From NCBI RefSeq assembly GCF_029873635.1, contig NC_080419.1, forward strand, positions 77,670,931 to 77,734,930: DNA of 64,000 nucleotides, written 5' to 3'. The notes below the pieces were generated by a model. It saw nothing but the letters and a program-made list of their open reading frames with translations. It did no database searches and was not told the origin of the DNA. This DNA is from Malania oleifera. Taxonomy: Eukaryota; Streptophyta; Magnoliopsida; Santalales; Ximeniaceae. Every line of letters starts with the position of its first letter. Position 1 is the stretch's first letter. Made by a program: the position numbers and the translations under genes. Below, piece by piece: positions 13,675 to 25,871 of this stretch.

Positions 13675-15009
13675 TCGATTGACGCTGTATACGGATAATA
13701 GTACCATGTTCTTCAATTTTTGAACTAGTGCGTGTGTAGGGTAGAACGTGTGGATGCACTAACTTTTATTTTACAGCGTTCTGGCTCGGTTATTATGGTT
13801 ACATGAATGCATGGTTTATGATTGCGATTGTTTAAAACTTTGTAGCATGTGAACTCCGGATTATGGAGGCATAGGATTCTGTAATCTGATTGCGATTGTT
13901 TGTTACAAGATTCATAGCATATGAACTCCAGTCATGGAGGCATGGGATTCTGCAATCTGTTGCAAGTTCATCCGAGACGCAGGCAAAGTTGCGGCACATA
14001 GTAGTGGCGGAAAAGAAGAAGAACCCTAGAACAGTGTTGCACTTTAAATTTGAATTTGAATTTGAATTTGAATTTAAATTTGAATTTAAATGGAGGGTTT
14101 ATAAATAGACTTGCACCCACAATCTATAGGTCGGACCCTACCAACTGCCGACACTCCGTAATGGAAAGCATAAAATCACGGTTTTATGATGCGAGTTGGT
14201 GGACCATAATAGCCACGATTTTTATTATATCATATTTCTTATTTATATATATACTTTCTTGGCGTGTTTTTTGTTCTTATGTTATGTCATTAGCATATAA
14301 GACTTAATATTTCAATATTGGTTTATGCATGTGCAACTAGAGAATAAAATTAATTCCCAAGTTATAAATTTTTTTTAAAAAAATAATTTAAGGGAATTTG
14401 GAAATTTATTTGTTGCGTGTATTTTAGTTACCAATATTGGAATATTAAACACGTGCAAATTTGCATCCCTCGTGAATTAAATAACTAAGTGGGTGAGGGA
14501 ATTTATTACGTATAAATCCCATGGTCTCCATCACTAGTTTATAGGTGATGTAATTAATTTTATGAGTTTATATTAGTATCTTCCTCCCCATCAGATGGAA
14601 TTAATTACAGACTCACAAAGTATAAATTCTAGTAAATTTTAGTATTGGGTCACCTCTCCATCTGAGGGATTCACTACGGGATAATAGGTCTAGTGTTATG
14701 TAATGGTATACACTTAGTTATGAATAATAGCATTCTCACCATCTGAGTCACTGCTATTGTTTATAGGACCAAAGCAAAGTCAGCAGTTTAATTTTTCTTG
14801 GCATAGTCACTTGCCTAGATAGTAAAATTAATAGGTCCTCACCTGTCTACACAAATATTAAGTAATAGACTACCTCCCATCAAGGCATATTACTTACAGT
14901 ACGCTAGGTTGCAAATAGATTCTTTAAAAGAAAAATATTGGTAGAGGGAACCATATTCTTTTAATTGAATTAAAAGTTTATTATTGCTCATCATATTTTG
15001 TTATAATAT
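13675..15009 (+). other. Untranslated leader of Copia-B with repeated CCATC motif
   Basis: About 1.3 kb between primer site and gag has no convincing coding frame. A short TTTGAA/TTTAAAT repeat lies at 14045-14093. From about 14530 to 14895 a loose unit of the form CTCCCCATCAGATGGAATTA recurs about five times (near 14520, 14585, 14655, 14735 and 14875) at 65-140 base spacing. The unit is inferred to be a leader repeat; its role is unknown. Confidence 0.6.
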
Positions 15010-17379
15010 GTGATTCTCGGGATTAATATGGCTTTCAATCCCCTGGCTATTATTCTCAAAGAAAACAAACTTGTTGGACCTAATTATATTAATTGGAAAA
15101 GGAACTTGGACATTGTACTGACTGCAGAGGAGTACAAGTATGTGCTCGTAGAGATATGTCCACAGAAACTCGATGAAGGGGCGACCGATGAGGAAACCCA
15201 GGCTTATTGGAAGTGGATTAAGGCTGATGAGGTGGTGCGGTGTTACATTTTGGCATCTATGTCAAATGTTCTACAACATCAACATCAGTCTATGCCTTCT
15301 TTCTATGATATAATGCATAACCTCAAAGAAATGTTTGGGGATCAAAATCGTGCTGCTAGGCAAACTGCTATGAAGGAACTTATGAATATCACTATGGCAA
15401 AAGGGACCCCAGTAAAGGATTATGTTTTGAAGATGATTGGTCTTCTTAATGAGCTATAGATCCTTGGAGCTGAAATCGATAAGGAAACCTAGGTCAATAT
15501 CATTCTCTAGTAGCTGCTTGACTCGTTTAAGCAGTTTTTCCTAAATTACAACATAAATAAGCTCTCTCACTCATTGGCAGGACTACTTAAAGAGCTTTAA
15601 GCAGCGGAGGGCCTCATCAGGACGCCAAATTTTGCTCTTGTGACAGAGATAGGTTCTTCTTCTAGGCCAAAAGGTCGAAAGAAGTAGAAAAAGGTTCAAA
15701 AACCACAGGGAGCTCCTTTAGTAGTTAGTAGGCCACAGGATGGAGTGAAAAAGCCCAAGGGCAACCAGGGCACTAGAAAGCACAATGTCTAGTTTATCTC
15801 GCCAAACAGAACAACAAAGGTATATCTCATTCACTAGTAGTAGAAACATGTTTAGCGGTGATATCTACCAGTACTTGGTGTGTAGATACGGGAGCCACTA
15901 ACCATGTTTGCAATTCTTTGTAGGGGTTCCAGCAAACCTGTCAGCTAAATGAATTGAATAGCACTGATAAACAACCATGTAAGAGAAAGAAACCTTTTGA
16001 ATTGAACCAAACTTATCTTTGGCACTTATGCCTAGGTCATATTAATCTGAGATGGATTTCAAGGTTGGTTCAAAATAAGCTATTAGGTTCATTAGAAGTG
16101 GAGGCACTACCAGTCTATGAATCCTACTTAGAACGTAAGATGACCAAGCGAACCTTTTAGGCCAAAGGCTATAGAGCAAAAGAGACATTAGAATTGGTTC
16201 ACTTTGATTTGTATAGCCCCATGAATATCCAAGCTAGAGGTGGCTTTGAGTTTTTCATTACTTTCATTGATGATTACTCAAGGTGTGGGTATATTTATTT
16301 GATGTGCCATAAGTCTGAATGCTTCGAAAAATTCAAGGTATTTAAGTCAGAAACGAAGAAACGTTAAGGTAAATGTATCAAGACGCTACATTCTGATCAT
16401 GGTGGCAAGTACCTCTTAGGTGAATTTGTGGATTACTTATTAAAGGAGGGAATTGATTCCTAATTGTCTGCACCTGGTGTGCCACAACATAATGGTGTAG
16501 CAGAAAGAAGGAATATGACTTTTATGGACATGGTCAGATCTATGATAAGTTATTCAGATTTGCCTAATTCGTTTTGGGGGCATGCACTAGAAACAACAAC
16601 CTATATTTTGAACTTGGTCCCATCTAAACAAGTACCTACTACACCCACAAAATTGTGGACTGGGTGCGAACCTAGACTGCTGCTTGTTCGGATATGGGGT
16701 AGTTCAACACACATGTTAAAAGGGAAAACAGATAAGTTAGAATCAAGAATAGATGTATATTTATTTATTGGCTACCCTAGAGGAACGAAAGGTGGTTTAT
16801 TTTATTGTCCTAAGGATCAGAAGGTCATTATTAGCACCAATACTCGTTCTTAGAAGAGGACTATGTAATAAACCACAAACCCAAAAGTAGGATTGTTCTA
16901 GAAGAGTTGAGAGAAGATATACGATCTATACCAATAGTGCAAGAAGAACCACCACAAGACAAATTTATTCACATCCCATTGCCTTGTCATAGTGGAAGGA
17001 ATGTTGTAACTCGAGTTGAGTCTGGCCCATCACGTGCAACTAGCATCAATACGTTGGTTGTTTAACTAGGGAAGAATGATGGTGCACAAGGATCAGGATC
17101 AACACAAAAAAAATGTGCCTCATCGTAGTGGGAGGGTTGTACACCAGCCTGATCAGTATATATTCTTGGGAGAGTCTTATGACATGATCCCTGATGAACT
17201 AGATATCGAACCCGACAACTACTGTGAAGCACTTCAAGATAAAGATGCAGAACTTTGACAAAAGGCTATGAAATCAGAGATGGAGTCCATGTACTCTAAT
17301 CAAATCTGGGATCTTGAAGAGCCACCCAAAGGAATAAAACCCATTGGATGCAAGTGCATCATTCGAAAAAGCATGATAT
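15010..17379 (+). mobile_element. Copia-B gag, protease and integrase (fossil)
   Basis: A gag frame begins at 15028 (MAFNPLAIILKENKLVGPNY). A protease active-site stretch VDTGATNHVC lies near 15885. A gag-pre-integrase LWHLCLGHINLRW lies near 16020, and integrase runs from about 16200 to 16850 with TLHSDHGGKY, VPQHNGVAERRN and RIWGSSTHM. The linker before reverse transcriptase ends near 17379, where foreign sequence takes over. Several breaks are present. Confidence 0.85.
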
Positions 17380-17498
17380 AGTTTTAATGCACATCATTCG
17401 AATGCCATGCATATATACTTTGCCTTAGCTACTAATGTCTTGATAAGTTCATGTCTTGTAGTAGTACTAAGGAATATTTGGGAACTATAAGATTTCTG

Positions 17499-17530
<32 letters not shown>

Positions 17531-19060
17531 AGAGAGGAACGCCACCTTGAGCTCTAACGACTAAGAAGGAATAAACTGATATGGTATATTGATCTTCCTC
17601 ATTCTACCTTGTAGCTGATTCATATATTAATTCATGTGCTATATCTTATGTCAATCTTATTTGTGAATCATATGTTGAATCTAGCATTGAATTTATGTCA
17701 TGATTAGTATGATATATCTTGTGCTAAATCTTTGTATGAATCATGATATTTTTTTTAATTGCATGATATCTTATGAGGTTCATTTCATAAAAATTTTCTT
17801 ATACTCATAAGATCTTAGAAATTGTTGTAAATAGGGTTAGAATACTTTAAATGCCTAAATAGTGTATAATGTTTAAAATTCTAAACCTTAATATATACTA
17901 TTGTCATACTGAGAACCCTAAGAAAATCAAGCCAATATGAGAATCTAAATTGATTATATCCAATCTATTTGCTTAATATATACGTATAATTATGATTGGT
18001 TAATATATGTTAATATTGGCTAGTGCATGCTTATATCAAATTATCAGTTCTTAAATTAAACCTTATAAGCATGTTTAAATAAATCTCATTCAAATAGACA
18101 ATATTTTTTTTTTCATGATGCTATATATATTTAAGTAGAAATATTTCAAATATAGCATGAGTTGTCCATCACAAAGTACTGAGTTTTAGGAAATTAATAG
18201 TGTATATATCACTTAACCCTAAACTCATAATAAAGCTAAAATGCTTTTAAAGCTCTTCCCCATATCAGAGAATATTAGTTATGCCAATTACTGTTAATTG
18301 AACATAATTTTTTTTTGGCTATTTAATCGAGGGGGGGGGGTTATTTAAAATTTATCCAATTAGCATTTTTAATGCGTGGTTACACTTTTTGGATGATCTG
18401 TATGAGGTGAATGCTAATATCCATCTTTGCTGAATGACTATGCTGTAGATGGATAATTTATGACATAAATTACTATTTGAGCTGCTACTGTATTCCTATC
18501 TAAACTAAACGCTTACAAATCATTCTTCTCTTAAATGTTTGATCATACTAAATGGATGGATTATATTTTTTTAAATGAAATGTTTAAGCTGAATGCCACT
18601 ATCCATTGCCTGTAAGATAAATTTATTATTTAATGGATAGTCTATACTAATTATACTATTGGATTGCATGCTTGGTCTAAATGCCTCCTGCATGGCTGAT
18701 GCAGTGATGTGAATTGCATGCTGGTAGTGAAAATAGGTTCTCGTATGCTTAAATTGGATTATTATGAATTGTATGAGTGAATCTCTTGGGTTTTGTGCAT
18801 AAAATTTTTGAGAAATGTCCTATTTACAGACAAAATGCTGTCGAAATAAAATGCATTTGAAGGGATGAACATATGATGAGTGTCCTTTAATAATTATCAT
18901 CCTTGAACTATAATGCAAGTATGTGTGCACGCAAATATACAGGGGGAGGTTAAGCCTCACTTTTAGGAAAAATAAACAAAGAGCTTAATGCCTATATTCT
19001 CTTGTATACTAAGTCTTGTTATGAAGGATGAACATAGGTTGATTGTGCTTAAATAAAATT
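17380..19060 (+). mobile_element. Fragment of a SIRE-like internal region (plus orientation)
   Basis: Part of this stretch (about 17850-18240) resembles the reverse complement of the internal region of the element at 50279-60469 (about 54540-54960). The shared blocks include AAAATCAAGCCAATATGAGA, ATTATGATTGGTTA, GTCCATCA and AACCCTAAACTCAT. A GGGGGAGG tract near 18942 also fits that family. It sits where Copia-B reverse transcriptase should be. The remaining sequence is A/T-rich with a poly-A/GA run at 17499-17537 and no coding frame. Exact ends are uncertain. Confidence 0.5.
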
Positions 19061-20932
19061 TGTTAGCTTTACTGTAATCTCAAGAGGGGGGGTGAATTGG
19101 TATTTTAAAATTTTCTCCCCTAGGTCTTATATCCAGTAGCAGTATTATTCAACCCTAAGGTCAATCTAGTGCAGATATAAAATAAATCAATATATTCAGC
19201 TAAAATTAAATTGTACAAGTAAACTATTTACGCATGCACAGTAAAGCAAGTAAAGAGAAATAACACCAGATATGTTATTGAGATTCGGTAAATGTGCCTA
19301 TGTCCCCACCTTGGCTTACAATCACAAGGATTCCACTAAGGCTCACTTCACTAGTGGAGCAACATCGAAATACGACCAGGTCAAATTAACACAGGGTTGA
19401 CCTCAATCTTTACAACCAATCCTTCTGAGCTGGATTAACGCCCCCTCAGGCCACGCCTGGAATACAACAAGTAATCAATACAAATTTCATGTACAAAATA
19501 TGTGCTTCTCCAATAAACAGATTTGTACCAGTATAATCAACACACTACAGTATGATAGGATATGATAAGCTCAATATAGTTTAAATGTCTACTCTAAAAA
19601 ATAATGCAAGTATAGCAATCAGTACGTGAGAGTGTATGTGTTATGATCTTTGTGTCAAGATAATAATATCAATCAAAAAGTGTAGTGACAAAGATCTTAA
19701 GCACACATGCAAATATCTCAAAAATATTTTTCTCAAAATCAACCACCAGAGATATTTGAAATCGGTTTGTAAAAATTATTTCACAAACAAACACAATACA
19801 AGCTCTTGAGTGTTGCAATGATAATGTAAAACTCACATGCTCTAAAGAGTTTTCCCAAGGAAGACTTATTAACAAAGTCACAAGGAAAAAATCAAAGCTT
19901 ACTCTAAAATAAAATCAATCTTAATCAAACACAATCAATGAGAGTGTAAGCTTTATAACATAATCTCTAAAACACTCTTACTAAACGATTTTTACAAGAA
20001 CGATGAGTAAGAATGGAAGTGGTGCGCTTGAATGTGAAAAATAGGTGTTTGGAATTTCAAAGAGAATATTGCTAATGATGTTTGCTAATCGAGTGTTAAT
20101 CAAACCAAATGAGAGAGTATTTATAGACACTCCAAAAAATATAACCGTTCGGGACTCATTCAATATTTTTGGAAAAGTTTAAGTATGGTTAATTAAAAAT
20201 AACCCCGATTTTACCTCTGTAAAAATTGGCAACCCGAGAGTTTTTGGTCGACCACATTTTAAGTTTGGTCACCAAAGGGCTTTTGACCTGCAGAATATGG
20301 TTGACCAAATTCTGGCGATTTTGGACCCTATGAGGTTCGGTCGACTAGGATGTGTTCGGTTGACCAAATTCAGAGATTCGGTTGACCAGGTCATTTTTCA
20401 ACTAGAAGTTTGGTCGACCAGGGCATTGGGAATCAGTCACGTGCCAATTTGGTCGACCAGACAGTTCAAGTTCATTTTAAAAATGGTCGACCGAATAGTC
20501 AACCTGTTGACCCTAGGAGCTTTGGTCAACCGAATAGTCTATGTAGGTTTGGGTTCAGTCAGCCGAACACACTAAAAATGTGCATGTAAGTCCTAATTGA
20601 CATTTAAAGTCACCTATGTTCACATAATTGTAATTTCTAAGTTATAAGGGCCTTGTCACGTGATGTTTGGGGACCTAAAGTCAATCTATAGTCTTCGAGC
20701 TTATCTGTCCTATCATGCATGCAATGCATTAATTATTTTAGAGCATTAATATTACATACCCAAAATAAAATGAAATAAAAATTACAATAATAAACACTTT
20801 GGGTGTTCATTTTCTTTCGAGTCCATGTGCATCATATGATACTTCCAATTGATCTCGCACACAAACTCATCAAGCATTAGATACCAAAGTATTTGTCATA
20901 ATCAAAACGGGATATGACCTATAAAGTCAACA
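19061..20932 (-). mobile_element. Solo LTR-like, family S (copy 2), inside Copia-B
   Basis: It begins TGTTAGCTTT and ends GTCAACA, and it matches 23658-25871 in order: G-run near the start, GTTCGG/TATGTCCCCACC block, TTTATAGAC box near 20118, GGTCGACC array at 20247-20570, and the closing ATCAAAACGGGATATGACC. Right of it Copia-B reverse transcriptase resumes at once. The bases to the left do not match those to the right, so the target duplication is not visible. The left side is probably rearranged. Confidence 0.7.
20247..20570 (-). repeat. Array of GGTCGACC-type motifs (LTR family S, copy 2)
   Basis: About eleven imperfect copies are present, including GGTCGACCAC, GGTTGACCAA, GGTCGACTAGG, GGTCGACCAGG, GGTCGACCGAAT and GGTCAACCGAAT. 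The array starts about 120 bases upstream, in LTR sense, of the TATA-like box near 20118. Confidence 0.75.
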
Positions 20933-21454
20933 TATGCTTTGCACTAGACCTGACATCTATTTTGCCATCGGTATGGTCAACAGATATCAGTCTAACCTAG
21001 GGTGGGAACACTAGACTGCGGTAAAACATATAATCAAGTACCTGAAAAGGACTAGAGATTATATGTTGGTTTATCAGCAGATAGTCTAGTACCCATTGGT
21101 TACACAAATTCAAATTTTTAGCCAGATAAAGATTCCAGAAAATCAACCTCGAGAAATGTGTTTACCCTAAGAGGAGGAGCCATTAGTTTGAGGAGTATCA
21201 AGAAATCATGTGTTGCTGATTCCACTATGAAGGCCAAATATGTTGCAGCCTCTGAGGCAGCCAAGGAGGCCCTTTGGCTTAGGAACTTTCTATTGGATCT
21301 AGGAGTGGTGCCTTCAGTACAATCGCCTATTACACTTTATTGTGATAATAGCGGGGCGGTTGCTAACTCAAAGGAACCCATGACCCACAAGAGGGCAAAA
21401 AACATCAAACATAAGTATCACTTGATACATGATATCATGCAGATCGAGAGGTGA
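20933..21454 (+). mobile_element. Copia-B end of reverse transcriptase and RNase H (fossil)
   Basis: After the solo LTR the Copia-B polyprotein resumes. A broken stretch at the end of reverse transcriptase is followed by RNase H (21158-21454) with SCVADSTMKAKYVAASEAAK, LYCDNSGAVANS and HKRAKNIKHKYH, all typical of Copia. A purine-rich AAGTGGGAGATCG (about 21585-21598) precedes the 3' LTR as polypurine tract. Confidence 0.85.
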
Positions 21455-21598
21455 TGTGATGGTGACCAAGATTGCATTGGCAAGCAACCTGGCAAACCCA
21501 TTTATAAAGAGCTCACCAACTTGTACTTTTTATAGTCATGTAGAGGAAATGAGAGTGAGATGTATGGCAGCATGGCTTTAAGTATAAGTGGGAGATCG

Positions 21599-22976
21599 TT
21601 AGAGATTTATATTGAAAGAAATGCTTTATGTAATCAGTTTTATTGTTTATTAACAACTTCATTTATTCCATTTTAATGAAAATCTTTCAGAGCAATGTTT
21701 GCCTAACATTATCTATTTAATGATTATGCATGTGTGAGTTTTATTTTATATAGTAGGTGATCTAGTGTGTAGAGTACGACTTACACATAGAAGATTACAT
21801 CATCAATTCTTATAGAATATAAGTTTATTATTCACAGTCTTAAATGGAATTGGACACACCATTGGTAGGACTGTAGCACAAGGTTTTAATAGGTTTTATC
21901 TTAACTATGGGAAATGGTATAGTTCCAACTCCTTGTGCTAGTACACTTTGTGTGTATTGAACAGGACCTTCTTGGGATAATTGCTTTTATACTGACTATA
22001 TAAAATAATTAATACCTCATGATTATTATGAGTGTTTATGCTCTTAATCCTTATATGATTATTGGACACCTGCATGTAGCGTTTATTACTTTGATTTATA
22101 GAAGAGTGAGATTATTTATGGGTCAATAAACTCAGTGAGTTTGGTAATTACATTATGTGTATAGTGGACATTAATTATTGATGGAATCCACGTCCCGATA
22201 TCAGGATTGATGATACCCCCTTGAGGCAGCTTATAAGTTTTGATTGTGTCAAACTCTGCAAGTGGATTTTGAATCCGACACATCAAATAAGTTAAATGGA
22301 AGGTTATAGGAAAATAATATGTCAATTAATTAAATTGTTAGTAATTAATTTAATTGACGGTTATCTGTAATCCTTACGTGAGAGATAAATAAGAATTTAA
22401 TAATAGGAGCTTGAAATTTAATTTCGAATATGATGGGGAGTGCAATTATAATTCTTTAGTGGTATGAATAATAATTAACATAATTAAGAACTAATCCGGG
22501 TCGAGTTAGGAATTCTTAATTACGTTGGAAGCCCTATTCATATTTGCCTAGAGGTCCCTATTGTAGCCTATATACACACACTTCATTCAGTGGCGAAGGG
22601 AAGATGAAAATGCACACACAGAGGTAGACGTCTTCATGAGAAGCAAACCCTAGCTGCCGTTGACGAGCCCACTCTCTGAGGAGCAAGCGTGTTCGAGGAA
22701 TACGGTAGAAGATCCTTGCTCGTCATCAAGAGTTCTTCTTCGATCTCGTAGATTCAGGAGTTCTTCTTCGTGCTTGTAGATTCGAGATCAAAATATAGAG
22801 ATCTCGCAAGTATGATCCTAATCACGTAATTAGGATTTGCAAGATCGAATTTTTATTGTGATCCGGGGTTGAAAGATCAAATTTTTGTTTAACCCGGGTA
22901 TACAAGATCATTTTTTTTTTTGTTATCTGTATGCACTACAGCCAGATCTTAGGGCTATTCCGTAACAAGCCCTTTA
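21599..22976 (+). repeat. 3' LTR of Copia-B
   Basis: It pairs with 12460-13658 over its whole length apart from about 190 extra bases near 22295-22490. The right flank GCTAC (22977-22981) mirrors GCTAT at 12455-12459. Confidence 0.85.
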
Positions 22977-23657
22977 GCTACTATAGTTTTCTTGCCCCTA
23001 TTTCTGTTCTTCTTCCTAAGTACGCTACAACATGGATTTCTCATTGACAACCATATCTTTACTTATCACACCACCTTGTTTGCCTTCGGACCCCACAACT
23101 TGAACCTTTTCACCCCTTTCTGATACCCCAGAAAGATGCACTATCTAGACTTTGCATCAAGCTTTGATTTCTTCTCACTAGAAATGTGCATATAGGCTGG
23201 ACATCCAAATACTATCAAACTAGAGTAGTATACCGCACTGCCTATCCATACCTCCTCTATAACTTTCCCATGTAGTACTACCCTTGGTGATTTTTTAATC
23301 AGGAAACATGTCATATTTACTACTTTTACCCAGAAGTTCTTCTCAAGCCCTACATTCAACCTGAGACACTGAGCCCTTTCAGCTATAGTTTTATTCATCC
23401 TTTCCACCACACCATTTTGTTGTGGTGTCTTGCCTACTATGAAATGTCTCCTAATGCCATGTTGCTAATACAACTCCATGAACCTCGAATCAGTGTATTC
23501 AGTTCCATTATCTGACCTGAGATATTTTATTTTCCTCCCAATCTAGTTTTCCACTTCAGCTTTCTACAATTTGAACTTGGTAAATGTCTCTAACTTGTGC
23601 CGCATAAAGTACACTCAGGCCTTCTGTGAGTAATCATTGATAAAACTCACGAAGTAC
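22977..23657 (-). mobile_element. Copia-A fossil: integrase
   Basis: Minus-strand integrase continues Copia-A beyond Copia-B. It includes VVERMNKTIAERAQCLR (about 23360-23410), FWVKVVNM and an IVFGCPAYMHI stretch (about 23185-23205). It is broken and is cut at 23658 by a solo LTR. The final bases AGTAC (23653-23657) form the left target duplication of that LTR. Confidence 0.85.
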
Positions 23658-25007
23658 TGTTAGCTTTGGTGCAATCCCGAAAGGAGGGGGGGAGGTGACT
23701 TGGATATTTAAAAATTATCACCTAAGTCAATCGGTCTAATAACAGTATTGAATAACGTAGGGTCAGTCTATGCAATCAATAAGCAAAACATACACGTGCA
23801 GTAAACTAAAGTGCGAAAAAAGTAAATGATACATGTGATATGTTATCGAAGTTCGGCCAAAGTGCTTATGTCCCCACCTTAGCTAACAAGCACAAGGATT
23901 ACCACTATAAGCTCACTTAATAGGTGGAGTGGCACCTAAACAACCAGATCAATTAGCACAGGGCTGACCTCAACCTTTACAATTAGATCAATTAACACAA
24001 GGCTGACCTGAACCTACACAATCCTTCTGGGCTGGATTACTGCCCTCTCAGGCCACGCTTGGAAATACAACAGTAATTTCTCAATCAAATGGTACGGTGA
24101 TTATGCTTTCATGTAAAGCAGATATATACCCAATACACACAGTATTATCAATACACTACCAAAAGATAGGATTTGATAAGCTCAGTGTAGTCTAAGTGTT
24201 TACTCTCAAATATTTATGCAAATATATCTGTCAGTGCTTAAGAGTGTAAATGATATGATCTTTGTATTAAATAATGATTTCAATCACAATGCATAAACAA
24301 AGATCACAAGCACACTTCAAATATCTCAACAAATAATTTTTCTCAATATAAACCTCAAGAGATATTAAAAAATGGTTTGTAAAAATTTATTTGATCTTTG
24401 TATTAAAATAATAATCTCAATCAAAAAGAATAGCAACAAAGATCTTTTAGCACTCAAGCAAATATCTCAAAATATATATATTTCTCAAATATAAGCACAA
24501 GAGATATTTGAAAACGATTTGTAAAATATTTTTCGCAAAGAAAACCAAATATGAACTCTTGAGTATTGTAATAAAAATGTAGAACTTAGAAGTTCTAAGA
24601 AGTTTTTCTATGGAAGGCTTATTTATGAAGCCCCCTGGAAAAACTAGAAGCTTACTCTCAAAGAAAAAATAATTTCAATCAAAACGAGCAAGTAAGAGTT
24701 TAAGCTTGGTGAGATGAACGCAAGAGCACTCTTATTAAGTGGTATTTACAATATGGATGAGTAAGAATGGGAGTATAAAACTTGAATATGAAATATGGGC
24801 TTTTTGAGATTTAGAGGATATTTGCTAATTTTTTTTGTTAATCTCATGCTAATTATTCCAAATGAGGGGGTATATATAGACTTCCCCTTGATTATAACCG
24901 TTCAGAAAATATATGGAATAATTATAAAAATTTTAATATATTTTAACCAATTTAACCCCGTTTAAAAATATTAACCACGGTAAAAATAATGAGGCTACTC
25001 AGGAGCA

Positions 25008-25400
25008 CTGGTTGACCGAGGCAAGTTCGGTTGATCGAGTTGTGCTGAGTTCGGTCGAACGGGCGTAGATTGAACTATAAGTTCGGTCAACCAGGCATGG
25101 AGTTCCAAAGGCGATTTTTCTATTTAGCGCGGTTCGGTTGATCGGGAAGATTTGAAGTAGGAAGTTTGGTCGACCATGCCGTTGAGTTCCACATATGGGA
25201 ACTCGGTCAACCAGGGCGTTGTTATGCATTTCAAGCACGATCGACCGTAAGGTCAATATGTTGACTCCTAGGGAGTTCGGTCGACCGGGAGTAATTGAAC
25301 TGGATAAGTTCAGTAGATCGAGTTATGGTCAATCTGTTGACTCGACACCAGTTCAGTCGACTAGGAAGATTTTGTACTTGAGAGTACGGTCGACCAAATA
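25008..25400 (-). repeat. Array of GGTCGACC-type motifs (LTR family S, copy 3)
   Basis: About twelve imperfect copies of GGTCGACC/GGTTGACC/GGTCAACC are present at irregular spacing. The array is about 130 bases upstream, in LTR sense, of the TATA-like box at 24871-24880. The position matches copies 1 and 2. Confidence 0.75.
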
Positions 25401-25457
25401 TGCATATTTAGTGCATTTCGGTCCTGTTTAAGCATGCAATCACTCTATTCAAATGAC

Positions 25458-25462
<5 letters not shown>

Positions 25463-25510
<48 letters not shown>
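25463..25510. repeat. (TA)n microsatellite
   Basis: An uninterrupted AT run lies inside solo LTR copy 3, next to the TCGA array. The sister LTRs lack it. Confidence 0.95.
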
Positions 25511-25513
<3 letters not shown>

Positions 25514-25871
25514 TATGTGAGTGTCCTGGGGTCATTATAGGCCTTCTTTAGTACACTGAAAAAATTTGGCATTGGTTGACTAAAGGGTGTTTCCTAAGGT
25601 TCATCTATGGTCTTGAGCTTATCCATCCTACCATGTAGGTAAGACATTAATTATTACAGATCATTTTCTTATCTTACTATTACCGACCCAAATAAATGAT
25701 TAAATTACAATACAACATGAAATAACTTTCAGGGTCTTTAGGTCTTCACTTTATGTGTCATGTGCGTGCACCATATAATACTTCCGATTGGTCCTGCACA
25801 CAAACTCATCAACCATTAAATATCAAGGTATTTGTCATAATCAAAATGGGATATGACCAATAAGTTCAACA

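Larger units (their letters stand above)
12460..22976 (+). mobile_element. Copia-B fossil, full length with internal insertions
   Basis: The LTRs at 12460-13658 and 21599-22976 are clearly paired. The flanks read GCTAT and GCTAC, a 5-base duplication with one difference. Between them are a primer site, a long leader, gag, protease, integrase, and after a foreign block (about 17380-20932) the end of reverse transcriptase and RNase H. Most of reverse transcriptase is missing. The element interrupts Copia-A, whose sequence continues on both sides. The LTRs differ at very roughly 8-10% by eye, and the coding region has many breaks. Confidence 0.85.
23658..25871 (-). mobile_element. Solo LTR, family S (copy 3), in Copia-A
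   Basis: A 2.2-kb unit begins TGTTAGCTTTGG and ends TTCAACA. It is flanked on both sides by AGTAC (23653-23657 and 25872-25876) and lies inside the Copia-A integrase gene. No internal region is present, so this is a solo LTR left by recombination between two LTRs. It has a G-run at 23685-23693, TATA-like TATATATAGA at 24871-24880 (minus sense), and a GGTCGACC array at about 25008-25400. Confidence 0.85.

Noticed and set aside
14045-14093. TTTGAA repeat as a CRISPR-like or origin-type iteron array
   Set aside because: The unit is six bases, imperfect, without spacers, and inside a retrotransposon leader in a plant genome.
13890-14307. Overlapping frames with repeated FEFEF or NLNLN
   Set aside because: They translate a short TTTGAA repeat in the Copia-B leader in two frames; neither is a gene.
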